Shown here: piece after piece, positions 56,401 through 64,000 of the stretch
Layout of the letters: the number at the start of each line of letters is the position of its first letter
How positions within the stretch are numbered: the stretch's first letter is position 1
Assembly: GCF_000827555.1 (NCBI RefSeq)
Contig: NZ_CDOI01000090.1
Coordinates: forward strand, 26,454-90,453
Length of the DNA: 64,000 nt
DNA from: Capnocytophaga canis
Lineage (GTDB): Bacteria > Bacteroidota > Bacteroidia > Flavobacteriales > Flavobacteriaceae
Direction: 5' to 3'
Program-made: the position numbers and the translations under genes
The notes under the pieces: model-generated
Database searches by the model: none
The model's input: only the letters and a program-made list of their open reading frames with translations
What the model was told of the DNA's origin: nothing

Positions 56401-56438
56401 GAGGGCTTTCGTGTTAATTAATGTGGAAGCCCTCGTTT
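56401..56438 (+). terminator. Intrinsic terminator after the PH-like gene
   Basis: Stem GAGGGCTT/AAGCCCTC (56401-56408 with 56427-56434), extended by two inner pairs, is followed by a GTTTT tail. Confidence 0.82.
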
Positions 56439-56516
56439 TGTGTTACTAAAAGCCTAAATTCCATTAGTAAGTACAATTTTTTGGGATAGTTTTTCTCTCT
56501 TTTTTCTTTGTTTATA

Positions 56517-56547
56517 TTGTTCGAAAAAGTAATAAATCGTAACTTTG
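56517..56547 (+). promoter_or_regulatory. Promoter of deoC-cvpA
   Basis: TTG (56517-56519), 20 nt, then TAACTTTG (56540-56547), 34 bp before the deoC start. Confidence 0.7.
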
Positions 56548-56581
56548 CGAAGTTTAATTTTTTAAAAAATCTACAACAAAT

Positions 56582-57241
56582 ATGAAACTAAATAAATTTA
56601 TTGACCACACACTTCTGAAAGCTAATGCAACTATTTCAGAAATTGAAACGCTTTGCAAAGAGGCTGTTACGTATGATTTTTTCTCTGTTTGCGTGAATAG
56701 TGCATTTGTGCCGTATGCTAAAGATTTTTTAAAAGGTACAGATATTAACGTATGTAGTGTTGTTGGTTTTCCTTTGGGAGCTATGAGTTTGAAATCCAAA
56801 GTTTTTGAAACAGAACAAGCTCTTGCAGATGGGGCAAATGAAATAGATATGGTAATTAATGTAGGGCTTTTAAAATCGGGAGAGGTTGATAAAGTTCGCG
56901 AAGAAATTGCTCAAATCAAGAAAGCTTGTGGAAATAACGTACTGAAAGTGATTTTAGAAACTTGCTATCTTACCGATGAAGAAAAGAAATTGGCTTGTAA
57001 ACTATCTGTAGAGGCAGGTGCTGATTTTGTGAAAACTTCTACAGGATTTGGTACAGGAGGAGCAACTCTTTCGGATGTTCAGCTTATGAAAGAAGCTGTA
57101 AACGGAAAGGCTAAGATTAAAGCTTCAGGAGGTGTTCGAGATTTTCAAACAGCAAAACAATACATTGATTTGGGAGTAGAACGCATCGGAACTTCCAACG
57201 GAATTGCCATTGTCACAGGAGGAAAAGGTGAGGGATATTAA
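56582..57241 (+). CDS. deoC: Deoxyribose-phosphate aldolase
   Basis: A 219-residue TIM-barrel class I aldolase that cleaves 2-deoxyribose-5-phosphate to acetaldehyde and glyceraldehyde-3-phosphate in nucleoside breakdown. DHTLL is at the N-terminus, EIDMVINVG carries the proton-relay Asp, and Lys151 in VKTSTGFG forms the Schiff base. KASGGVRD closes the barrel. cvpA starts 3 bp after its stop, so the two are cotranscribed. Confidence 0.96.
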   Translation: MKLNKFIDHTLLKANATISEIETLCKEAVTYDFFSVCVNSAFVPYAKDFLKGTDINVCSVVGFPLGAMSLKSKVFETEQALADGANEIDMVINVGLLKSGEVDKVREEIAQIKKACGNNVLKVILETCYLTDEEKKLACKLSVEAGADFVKTSTGFGTGGATLSDVQLMKEAVNGKAKIKASGGVRDFQTAKQYIDLGVERIGTSNGIAIVTGGKGEGY

Positions 57242-57244
57242 GTT

Positions 57245-57721
57245 ATGAATACGATTGATATCATCCTACTTGTTGTATTAGGGTTTGGTTTGGTACGAGG
57301 TCTATGGAGAGGACTCATTATTGAGTTAGCTTCGTTACTTGCAATTATATTAGGAATTTACGGGGCTATTCATTTTTCGTTTTATATTGCTGATATCTTG
57401 AGCCAATATGTTTCTTTTGAAAAATCGACAATGGAAGTGATTTCTTTTGTTTTCACCTTGATTTTGATAATGTTAGGCGTGATGCTTTTAGCAAAATTAC
57501 TTACAAAAGTAGTCAAATTTGCCTCGTTAGGATTGTTAAATAGATTAGGAGGAGGTGTTTTCGGGTTACTCAAAACTGCCATTATTGCAGGGTCGCTGTT
57601 CATTGTTTTGGAGAAAACATGGCAAACTGATAAATGGTTACCACAAGAGACCTTGAAAAACTCAGTGCTTTATGAACCCATAAAAACCATCGGTGGGGTT
57701 GTTTACGGCAACGTTTTTTAA
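57245..57721 (+). CDS. cvpA: CvpA-family membrane protein
   Basis: A 158-residue protein with four hydrophobic helices and the typical N-terminus (NTIDIILLVVLGFGLVRGLWRG), matching the colicin-V-production protein family. The role in E. coli is only partly understood; it is linked to colicin V export and envelope stress. Coupling to deoC is probably incidental. A 3-bp gap to deoC suggests an operon. Confidence 0.88.
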   Translation: MNTIDIILLVVLGFGLVRGLWRGLIIELASLLAIILGIYGAIHFSFYIADILSQYVSFEKSTMEVISFVFTLILIMLGVMLLAKLLTKVVKFASLGLLNRLGGGVFGLLKTAIIAGSLFIVLEKTWQTDKWLPQETLKNSVLYEPIKTIGGVVYGNVF

Positions 57722-57875
57722 AAAACAAACCTTTTGTTATAATAATTGGAAGGTAAGTTTGGAATATAACAGACTTTCATAAAGATATGTAAAAACAAAT
57801 TCTGGTTACGTTAAAAAGGAATTAATCTCTTCTTAATAGTTCGGGGTTTGTTTTTTTATTTGGTAATAAAATAAT

Positions 57876-57883
57876 ACTTTTGC
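57876..57883 (+). promoter_or_regulatory. -7 box (TACTTTTG) of the ferredoxin reductase gene
   Basis: A TAnnTTTG element 30 bp before the start. The -33 is poorly spaced. Confidence 0.5.
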
Positions 57884-57912
57884 ACAGTTTTTGAGAAAAA
57901 AACATAGATAGA

Positions 57913-58965
57913 ATGAAAGAAACCGATATAATCATTATAGGGGCAGGTCCTACTGGGCTTTTTGCCGTTTTTGAAGCTGGGTTGTTGAAGATGAAATGTC
58001 ATTTGATTGACACATTGCCACAGCCAGGAGGGCAGTTGGCGGAGTTATATCCTAAGAAACCGATTTTTGATATACCAGGCTATCCAAGCGTTGGGGCAGG
58101 TGAATTGGTAGATAATCTCATGGAGCAAATTAAACAATTTCAACCTGAATTTACATTGTCGGAAACAGCAGAAACCATTGATAAAAATGAGGATGGAACT
58201 TTTGTTGTTACAACCAATAAAGGAACCAAAATTAAAGGTAAGGCGGTAGCCATTGCAGGAGGATTAGGAACTTTTGAGCCTCGTAAGCCCGAGTTAGCTA
58301 ATCTAGTTGATTATGAAGAAAAAGGGGTGGAATATTTTGTTAGAAATCCCGAAAGTTTCGCAGGGAAGCGTGTAGTCATTGCGGGAGGGGGAGATTCGGC
58401 TTTGGATTGGAGTATCTACTTGGCGAATATAGCAAAATCAGTTACGTTAGTTCATCGTCGTAACGAATTTCGTGGAGCTTTGGATTCGGTAGAGAAAGTA
58501 AAAGCATTAAAAGATGCAGGGAAAATCAATCTGATTACCCCTTGTGAAGTGGTTGAAATAAAAGGAAAAGGTAAAGTAGAATCATTGGTGTTGGATGTTG
58601 AGGGAAATCGACAAGAGGTTGAAACGGATTATTTTATTCCGCTTTTTGGATTGACGCCTAAATTAGGCCCTATTGCTAATTGGGGTTTAGAAATTGAGAA
58701 AAATGCCATTAAAGTGAATAACGCTTTAGATTATCAAACCAATGTGGAGGGTATTTACGCCATAGGAGATATTAATATCTATCCGGGTAAATTGAAATTA
58801 ATTCTCTGTGGATTTCATGAAGCAACATTAATGTGTCAAAGTGTTTACAATCGACTCAACCCAGGTAAAAAATATGTACTTAAATACACCACTGTGTCAG
58901 GTGTAGATGGTTTTGACGGAAGTCGAAAAGAAGCTGAGAAGGCCGTAGTTAAATCAATAGAATAG
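57913..58965 (+). CDS. Ferredoxin/flavodoxin-NADP+ reductase, thioredoxin-reductase-like
   Basis: A 350-residue FAD/NAD(P)-binding protein. FAD-binding GAGPTGLFA (9-17) is followed by GGQLAELYPKKP. The NAD(P)-binding AGGGDSALDW and the late FAD site YAIGDINIYPGKL are present. The TrxR CxxC is absent, which marks it as the FNR type found in Firmicutes and Bacteroidota. It would pass electrons between NADPH and a small carrier. The 2Fe-2S ferredoxin encoded two genes downstream is the natural partner. Confidence 0.92.
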   Translation: MKETDIIIIGAGPTGLFAVFEAGLLKMKCHLIDTLPQPGGQLAELYPKKPIFDIPGYPSVGAGELVDNLMEQIKQFQPEFTLSETAETIDKNEDGTFVVTTNKGTKIKGKAVAIAGGLGTFEPRKPELANLVDYEEKGVEYFVRNPESFAGKRVVIAGGGDSALDWSIYLANIAKSVTLVHRRNEFRGALDSVEKVKALKDAGKINLITPCEVVEIKGKGKVESLVLDVEGNRQEVETDYFIPLFGLTPKLGPIANWGLEIEKNAIKVNNALDYQTNVEGIYAIGDINIYPGKLKLILCGFHEATLMCQSVYNRLNPGKKYVLKYTTVSGVDGFDGSRKEAEKAVVKSIE

Positions 58966-58991
58966 TAGGAATTAAAACGAGAATAGGAGAG

Positions 58992-60092
58992 ATGAAACGA
59001 TTGAGAAACTTGATCATGTTCGTCATTTTTATGACAAACACGGTGTCGCTTTGGGGACAAATAGACACGATAAGCACCAAGACCTTGCAGTTGAAGGGAA
59101 ATATAAAGCAAGTACAAGATTATTCGTATTCTTTAGAACCTGACAAGGAAGGGAAAAAGACAGTTGATAGTAAAAAGTATGAACTTATTCCTTTAACAGA
59201 AGATTGGAATATTGAACGTGATAAAACCAAATATTCTAAAACCAATATTGCTTATACGTTTGATAGGACAGGTAAAAATATGAGTGTAACAACCTATTTC
59301 ACTGATAGAGTTCCTTTTGGAGGTATGACTTTCAAGTACGATAAAAAGGGAAAAGTGATTGGAAGTAAAACAATTTTTACTGCCGATGATGGAGATTTGG
59401 TAGTTGACAAAGGATATTTTTATAATGAGAAAGGGCAGTTAGTCAAAATTGATGAAAACGAAGGAGGTGAATGGCTTTTGACAACAACATTCAAATATGA
59501 TGACTTAGGAAATTGCATCGAAAAAAATAAAGTAGCCAGTCTTTCTGTGTTAGAAAAAGACATCCAAGAGTATGAAGAGAAGAATCTTATTTTGGAGAAG
59601 AAAATACGCCCGGAGTATGTAAAGGAAAAACATTATCGTTATAACAAAGCTAATAAAGTAACTCATTCCGAAGAACTTTATCCAGATATTGGTGTATTCT
59701 TAAGAGTTGAAAATGAGTATGATAAAGAGGGATATTTAGTAAAATCTAAATTTACCAATGAGGATGATCAAGTAACTATTTGCGTCTATAAGTACAAAAA
59801 AGGAAAGCTAGTTCAGTCCGTATGTACAGCCATTGATGATCCAGATTTTTATATGGAAACAAATTTGGCCTACGCATCTTCAGGAGGTGAAACCGAAGTT
59901 ATTAAGACTAAAACGGAGACTGTCTCTAAGAAAGTTTTCGATAAAAATGGACTGTTGATTTTGCATAGAACTCCTGATTTCGATCATCAGTACAAATATT
60001 CATTTGACAAATTCGGAAATTGGAAAGAAGTTGTTCTATACGAAAATAAGGTGCCTTCCAAAATTAGAACACGCAAAATAGAATACTACTAA
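58992..60092 (+). CDS. Exported YD-repeat-like protein of unknown function
   Basis: A 366-residue protein with a signal peptide (about 1-23, ending SLWGQ). The mature part is a series of beta repeats with Tyr-Asp and Gly spacing (FKYDKKGKVIGSK; YFYNEKGQLVKID; FKYDDLGNCIEK; NEYDKEGYLVKS; YSFDKFGNWKE), like the YD/RHS repeats that form hollow beta shells. Short stand-alone forms occur throughout Bacteroidota. It sits between the FNR and ferredoxin genes (26 bp and 1 bp gaps). No link to electron transfer is evident. Confidence 0.75.
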   Translation: MKRLRNLIMFVIFMTNTVSLWGQIDTISTKTLQLKGNIKQVQDYSYSLEPDKEGKKTVDSKKYELIPLTEDWNIERDKTKYSKTNIAYTFDRTGKNMSVTTYFTDRVPFGGMTFKYDKKGKVIGSKTIFTADDGDLVVDKGYFYNEKGQLVKIDENEGGEWLLTTTFKYDDLGNCIEKNKVASLSVLEKDIQEYEEKNLILEKKIRPEYVKEKHYRYNKANKVTHSEELYPDIGVFLRVENEYDKEGYLVKSKFTNEDDQVTICVYKYKKGKLVQSVCTAIDDPDFYMETNLAYASSGGETEVIKTKTETVSKKVFDKNGLLILHRTPDFDHQYKYSFDKFGNWKEVVLYENKVPSKIRTRKIEYY

Positions 60093-60093
60093 A

Positions 60094-60423
60094 ATGAGTG
60101 ATATTACCTTGAAAATAACCGATAGGGAAGGGGTTCTTTTTGAATTACAAGCTCCTACGGATATGAATATGAATCTCATGGAAGTCATGAGGGCTTACGA
60201 AATTGCACAGGATGGTGAAATAGGCGTTTGCGGAGGTATGGCAATGTGTGCTTCTTGTCAGTGTTATGTACAGAATGATGTAACTCTTCCTGAGATGTCT
60301 GCTGATGAGGAGGCGATGCTTTTTGAGGCATATCATGTCAAGGAAAACAGCCGTTTAGGATGCCAAATTCCTATCACAGAGCAACTTGATGGATTAGAGG
60401 TTATTCTGGCTCCCTATCCGTAA
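60094..60423 (+). CDS. 2Fe-2S ferredoxin, adrenodoxin type
   Basis: A 109-residue ferredoxin. The four cluster ligands are Cys46, Cys52, Cys55 and Cys90 (C-x5-C-x2-C-x34-C), the vertebrate/ISC Fdx spacing. It should pass single electrons, for example from the upstream FNR to iron-sulfur assembly or a hydroxylase. It starts 1 bp after the YD-repeat gene and is probably translated from the same mRNA as the reductase. Confidence 0.93.
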   Translation: MSDITLKITDREGVLFELQAPTDMNMNLMEVMRAYEIAQDGEIGVCGGMAMCASCQCYVQNDVTLPEMSADEEAMLFEAYHVKENSRLGCQIPITEQLDGLEVILAPYP

Positions 60424-60489
60424 TCAGGTTCAGAAATTAGATAAAAAGAAGACTTTGTCATGCACTTATATTCTTTTCAGTGAATACAA

Positions 60490-61827
60490 ATGTACGACAG
60501 AGTTTTTTGCTTTATCAGTCGAAATGACAGAAAATTTATTGTTAATAATAAACGTTTTAAGAAAAATACGTCTGATATTTTGAAAAATGTACAGAAGTTT
60601 GACATAGTAATTATTGGTGGAGGAGCTGCAGGTTTTTTTACAGCTATTAACTGTGCTGAGCGAAATCCAAACTATAGAATTGCTATTCTAGAGAAAGGGA
60701 AAGAGGTATTGTCCAAGGTGCGTATTTCAGGCGGTGGTCGGTGCAATGTTACGCATGCCGAGTTTATTCCTCAAAATTTGGTAAAGAATTATCCACGTGG
60801 TGAACGAGAATTGCTTAGCCCTTTTAGTCGATTTATGTGTGGTGATGTTATTGAGTGGTTTGAGAGTCGGGGAGTAGCACTCAAAACAGAAGCAGACGGA
60901 CGTGTTTTCCCAAAATCAAACACTTCACAGAGTGTTATTGATTGTTTTTTAGAACAAGTGAAATGTCTTGGTATTGAGTTGTTTAACTCTCATAATGTGA
61001 TTGATTTCTATAGAGAAGATGCATATTGGGAAGTAAAAACATCTGATAGTATTTTTCGTGCTGAAAAACTGATTATTACTACGGGAAGTAATCCTAAAAT
61101 ATGGAATTTATTGGCAAAATTAGGGCATACGATAGTTCCCCCTGTGCCATCTCTGTTTACATTTAACACTTCCGATGACTTTATAAAAGACATGGCAGGG
61201 ATATCGACTACTGCTGAGGTTTCTTTGTATGACATACATGATAAATCTTTAAAAATCAAAAATATAGCTCCATTGCTTATCACTCATTGGGGATTTAGTG
61301 GACCTGCCATATTAAAACTATCGGCTTGGGGTGCCAGAGTTTTAGCAGAGCGTGATTATCGCTGTGTGTTGAAAGTCAATTGGTTATGTAATGACTTGCA
61401 ACAACCTAGTAAAGAGGAAGTTCTGCAATATTTGCAGGAAATTAAACAAACGCAACCTAAGAAAATGCTTCAAAACACATCATTTCCTAATCTTCCTAAG
61501 CGATTGTGGTTAAGGTTGTTAGATAGGGCGGGTGTTTTGCATAGCATACTTTGGGCAAATTTGAACAAAACTTCTTTGCATTCATTGTCCGAAGTGCTAA
61601 CATCTTCAAGGTTTGTAATCAATGGAAAATCCGTGTTTAAAGAAGAGTTTGTCACAGCAGGGGGAGTGGCTCTTTCTGAAATAAATTTTAAAACGTTTGA
61701 AAGTAAGATGTTAAAAAATTTATACTTGGCTGGAGAGGTCATAGACGTAGATGCGATTACGGGAGGTTTCAACTTCCAAAATGCCTGGACAGGAGGTTAT
61801 TTGATAGCCGAAGCTTTGCAAGGATGA
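60490..61827 (+). CDS. HI0933/YhiN-type flavoprotein
   Basis: A 445-residue NAD(P)/FAD-dependent oxidoreductase of the HI0933 family (YhiN; related to BaiN). FAD-binding IVIIGGGAAGFFTA is near residue 40, VRISGGGRCNVTHA is a family hallmark, and DVDAITGGFNFQNAWTGGYLIAE closes the FAD site. The substrate is unknown; BaiN relatives reduce bile-acid intermediates. The first 35 residues are not typical of the family. The real start may be an internal codon such as TTG 60580, since no ATG lies nearer the fold. Confidence 0.87.
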   Translation: MYDRVFCFISRNDRKFIVNNKRFKKNTSDILKNVQKFDIVIIGGGAAGFFTAINCAERNPNYRIAILEKGKEVLSKVRISGGGRCNVTHAEFIPQNLVKNYPRGERELLSPFSRFMCGDVIEWFESRGVALKTEADGRVFPKSNTSQSVIDCFLEQVKCLGIELFNSHNVIDFYREDAYWEVKTSDSIFRAEKLIITTGSNPKIWNLLAKLGHTIVPPVPSLFTFNTSDDFIKDMAGISTTAEVSLYDIHDKSLKIKNIAPLLITHWGFSGPAILKLSAWGARVLAERDYRCVLKVNWLCNDLQQPSKEEVLQYLQEIKQTQPKKMLQNTSFPNLPKRLWLRLLDRAGVLHSILWANLNKTSLHSLSEVLTSSRFVINGKSVFKEEFVTAGGVALSEINFKTFESKMLKNLYLAGEVIDVDAITGGFNFQNAWTGGYLIAEALQG

Positions 61828-61934
61828 AAAAAAAGAGTTTATTTTATAGTTTTGTAAAATAAAATTGCACTTGGGGGTTGAATCTAAGGAGAAAGAAAAT
61901 AATTCAAAAATTTTTTAGTTTCCATATATTATAT

Positions 61935-61942
61935 TACCTTTG
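61935..61942 (+). promoter_or_regulatory. -7 box (TACCTTTG) of tig
   Basis: A TAnnTTTG element 36 bp before the tig start, preceded by a T-rich -33 region. Confidence 0.6.
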
Positions 61943-61978
61943 CGAACTGAATTTTTTTAGACTTAAATATTTTAAAAA

Positions 61979-63316
61979 ATGAATATTACAAAAGAGCAAA
62001 TTGATGCTTTGAACGCTGTGATTACAGTTGCTATTGAAAAGGATGATTATGCTGATAAGGTAGAAAAAGTGCTTACAAATTACAGAAAAACAGCAAATGT
62101 ACCTGGATTCAGAAAAGGACACGTTCCTATGGGAATGATTAGAAAACAATATGGAAAAGCAATTCTATTTGATGAGGTAAATAAATTATTGCAGGATTCA
62201 TTGAACAAATATATTGTTGAGGAAAAATTAGATATTTTAGGAAATCCACTTCCAAAGGAACAGCAAGATTTTAATTGGGATGCAGAAAGCTTTACTTTTG
62301 AATTTGAAGTAGGCTTAGCTCCTAAATTTGAGCTTGATTTACAGCCTCAAAACGGTATTACTCGATATGAAATCTCAATTGAAGATGAACTTATTGATCG
62401 CCAAGTGGAGCGTATTCGTAAGCAATTTGGAAAATTGATTTCAAAAGGCGAGATTTTGAATCAAGACGATATTGAAATCACAGGATCGTTTTTTAACGAA
62501 GAGAAAAAGATTGATAATCAAGCAACTTTCAAGTTGGAAGCCTTGAGTGCTGATAACCGAAAAGTGTTTGTAGGTAAAAAGATAGGAGATCAGTTACAAC
62601 TGCAAACCAAAGGATTGTTTAATGATGAGCACGATTTGATGCACTTTTTGAAAGTGTCACATGATGATGTGCATCACTTGGACGTTACGGTAACTTTCAC
62701 AATCGAAGAGGTTAATGTTCGTGAGGAAGCTGATTTGAATCAAGAGCTTTTCGATAAGTTGTTCCCCGCAGGAACAGTAACATCAGAGACTGAGTTACGT
62801 GAAGAAATCAAGAAAAATTCTCAATTTCAATATACAGAACAAGCAGATCAGCATTTTCTAAACCAAGTTACAGACTATTTGGTAAACACTACTCAGTTTG
62901 ATTTACCAGCAGAGTTCTTGAAAAAATGGTTACGTACGGCAGGTGAAAAAGAATTGACAAAGGAGGAAGCTGACGCTGAATACGAGAAATCAGAAAAAGG
63001 ACTTCGTTATCAACTTATCGAAGGTAAAATATTAGGAGACAATAATTTGCATCCTACATTTGACGAGTTGAAGGACTATGCTAATAGCTATGTGAAAAAT
63101 CAATTGACTCAATACGGAATGCCTGTTGATGATGATTCGTACGTAGATGGAATTGTAAGTAAAATCTTACAAAACAGAGAGGAAATGCAACGCATCAATC
63201 AGCAATTAGTATTGAACAAACTGTTAGAGTTTTACAAAGCTAATGTAAAAACGAATACTAAAAAAGCTACTTTCGATGAGTTCATCAAAGAAGTTTACAA
63301 AACAGACGAGGCATAG
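61979..63316 (+). CDS. tig: Trigger factor
   Basis: A 445-residue ribosome-bound chaperone. The N-terminal ribosome-binding domain has the family signature region VPGFRKGHVPMGMIRKQYG. The central PPIase-like domain (about 150-240) is diverged and may lack isomerase activity (EITGSFFNEEKKIDNQATF). A long helical C-terminal arm domain follows. The length matches the family. clpP follows after a terminator, the common tig-clpP order. Confidence 0.95.
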   Translation: MNITKEQIDALNAVITVAIEKDDYADKVEKVLTNYRKTANVPGFRKGHVPMGMIRKQYGKAILFDEVNKLLQDSLNKYIVEEKLDILGNPLPKEQQDFNWDAESFTFEFEVGLAPKFELDLQPQNGITRYEISIEDELIDRQVERIRKQFGKLISKGEILNQDDIEITGSFFNEEKKIDNQATFKLEALSADNRKVFVGKKIGDQLQLQTKGLFNDEHDLMHFLKVSHDDVHHLDVTVTFTIEEVNVREEADLNQELFDKLFPAGTVTSETELREEIKKNSQFQYTEQADQHFLNQVTDYLVNTTQFDLPAEFLKKWLRTAGEKELTKEEADAEYEKSEKGLRYQLIEGKILGDNNLHPTFDELKDYANSYVKNQLTQYGMPVDDDSYVDGIVSKILQNREEMQRINQQLVLNKLLEFYKANVKTNTKKATFDEFIKEVYKTDEA

Positions 63317-63339
63317 AAATTATTAGTGTTTTGACATAC

Positions 63340-63370
63340 AAAGGCGTTAAATTTGGTTTAACGCCTTTTC
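63340..63370 (+). terminator. Intrinsic terminator after tig
   Basis: A 12-bp perfect stem (63340-63351 with 63357-63368) with a 5-nt loop ends in TTTT. It separates tig from clpP. The remaining spacer to 63632 shows no gene or other structure I could support. Confidence 0.9.
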
Positions 63371-63632
63371 ATCGTAATATATTATCTTTAATTTTATTAC
63401 CGTCTTGCATACATTTCAACAAACAGGGAGATTATCTCGAAATTTGACTTTAGTTGTCATTTTGTCAGTTTTATAAGTTTGTTTTTCATCGCGCATATGC
63501 GGTTATACTGTTGAGGTTAAGCGTTTTATATTACTACAGAAAACGTTATTCTACTAAATAAAAATAAAATACTTCATACGGCAGAGTTTTTGAAGAACTT
63601 TCCGTACAAACATAATAAAAATCCATAAACCT

Positions 63633-64000
63633 ATGAATTTCAATAAAGAATTTAAAAAATACGCTACTAAAAAACATGGTATAAATAGTCTTTACTATGA
63701 TAAAATCATATCAAGTATGACGCCTTATATTATGGAAGAACGTCAACTGAATGTGGCTCAAATGGATGTTTTTTCTCGTCTTATGATGGATAGAATTATC
63801 TTTTTGGGAACGGGTATTGATGACCATATAGCCAATATTGTAACAGCTCAGTTGTTGTTTTTGGAGAGTGTTGATAGTTCCAAAGACATCCAGATTTATA
63901 TAAATTCACCAGGAGGAAGTGTATACGCAGGTCTTGGAATTTATGATACGATGCAGTTTATCAAACCTGATGTAGCCACTATCTGTACTGGTATGGCAGG
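63633..64000 (+). CDS. clpP: ATP-dependent Clp protease proteolytic subunit (N-terminal part)
   Basis: The first 122 residues of ClpP; the gene runs off the right edge. A 15-25 residue leader (probably processed) precedes [20 protein letters not shown]. The core [27 protein letters not shown] and [21 protein letters not shown] are diagnostic. The sequence ends at CTGMAG, just before the expected active-site Ser. ClpP forms the barrel-shaped protease used with ClpX/ClpA. Confidence 0.97.
   Translation, partial: MNFNKEFKKYATKKHGINSLYYDKIISSMTPYIMEERQLNVAQMDVFSRLMMDRIIFLGTGIDDHIANIVTAQLLFLESVDSSKDIQIYINSPGGSVYAGLGIYDTMQFIKPDVATICTGMA

Overview
The window comes from a member of the Bacteroidota, most likely family Flavobacteriaceae and plausibly Capnocytophaga or a close relative. 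The evidence is the AT-rich sequence, repeated promoters of the Bacteroidota type (TTTG, about 19-21 nt, then TAnnTTTG), a SprE/PorW lipoprotein of the type IX secretion and gliding machinery, an S46 dipeptidyl peptidase with DPP11 specificity, an L21 protein with the C-terminal extension seen in this phylum, and a flavobacterial-style FtsZ C-terminus. The genus is a guess from gene content, not a measurement.

Layout. 1-3.2 kb: the tail of an unidentified gene, a drug-efflux pair (SugE-like SMR and Fsr-like MFS) behind a tRNA-Leu, then a PiT phosphate transporter. 3.3-13.0 kb: a putative defence island made of a WYL regulator, a retron (msr-msd RNA plus reverse transcriptase), a possible degenerate GHKL protein, a receiver protein ending in a HEPN-like motif, a RecD/Pif1-like helicase, and a TPR protein with a cold-shock-like C-terminus. 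13.1-16.8 kb: sprE, rpmF and a DUF177 gene. 16.9-22.3 kb: a dTDP-L-rhamnose operon (rhaM, rfbA, ATPase, rfbC, rfbD, four-helix-bundle gene, rfbB; minus strand). 22.5-26.9 kb: bioB, a phosphodiesterase, a DASS anion transporter, and rplU-rpmA. 27.2-33.5 kb: methionine and threonine synthesis (metY, metX-like, thrA). 33.9-38.3 kb: alaS and nhaC. 38.8-44.8 kb: a CapD-type sugar dehydratase followed by ftsQ-ftsA-ftsZ. 44.9-49.9 kb: folE, a FabH-like synthase and an M16 peptidase. 50.0-56.4 kb: a small stomatin-like protein, a DUF6261 gene, a type II restriction-modification pair, DPP11 and a membrane protein. 56.6-64.0 kb: deoC, cvpA, a ferredoxin reductase/ferredoxin group, a YhiN-type flavoprotein, trigger factor and the start of clpP.

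The most interesting part is the retron block. A 16-nt inverted repeat (one G-U wobble) brackets a chain of hairpins just upstream of a reverse transcriptase that carries both retron hallmarks (NAxxH and VTG). The two following genes look like a diverged histidine-kinase-like protein and a receiver-HEPN protein, joined by a 4-bp ATGA overlap. The RT frame itself runs through a TGA codon to a second ATGA overlap with the next gene, so the RT may be truncated or read through. I could not match this effector pair to a retron type I know. The helicase-TPR pair has its own promoter and may be a second, separate system.
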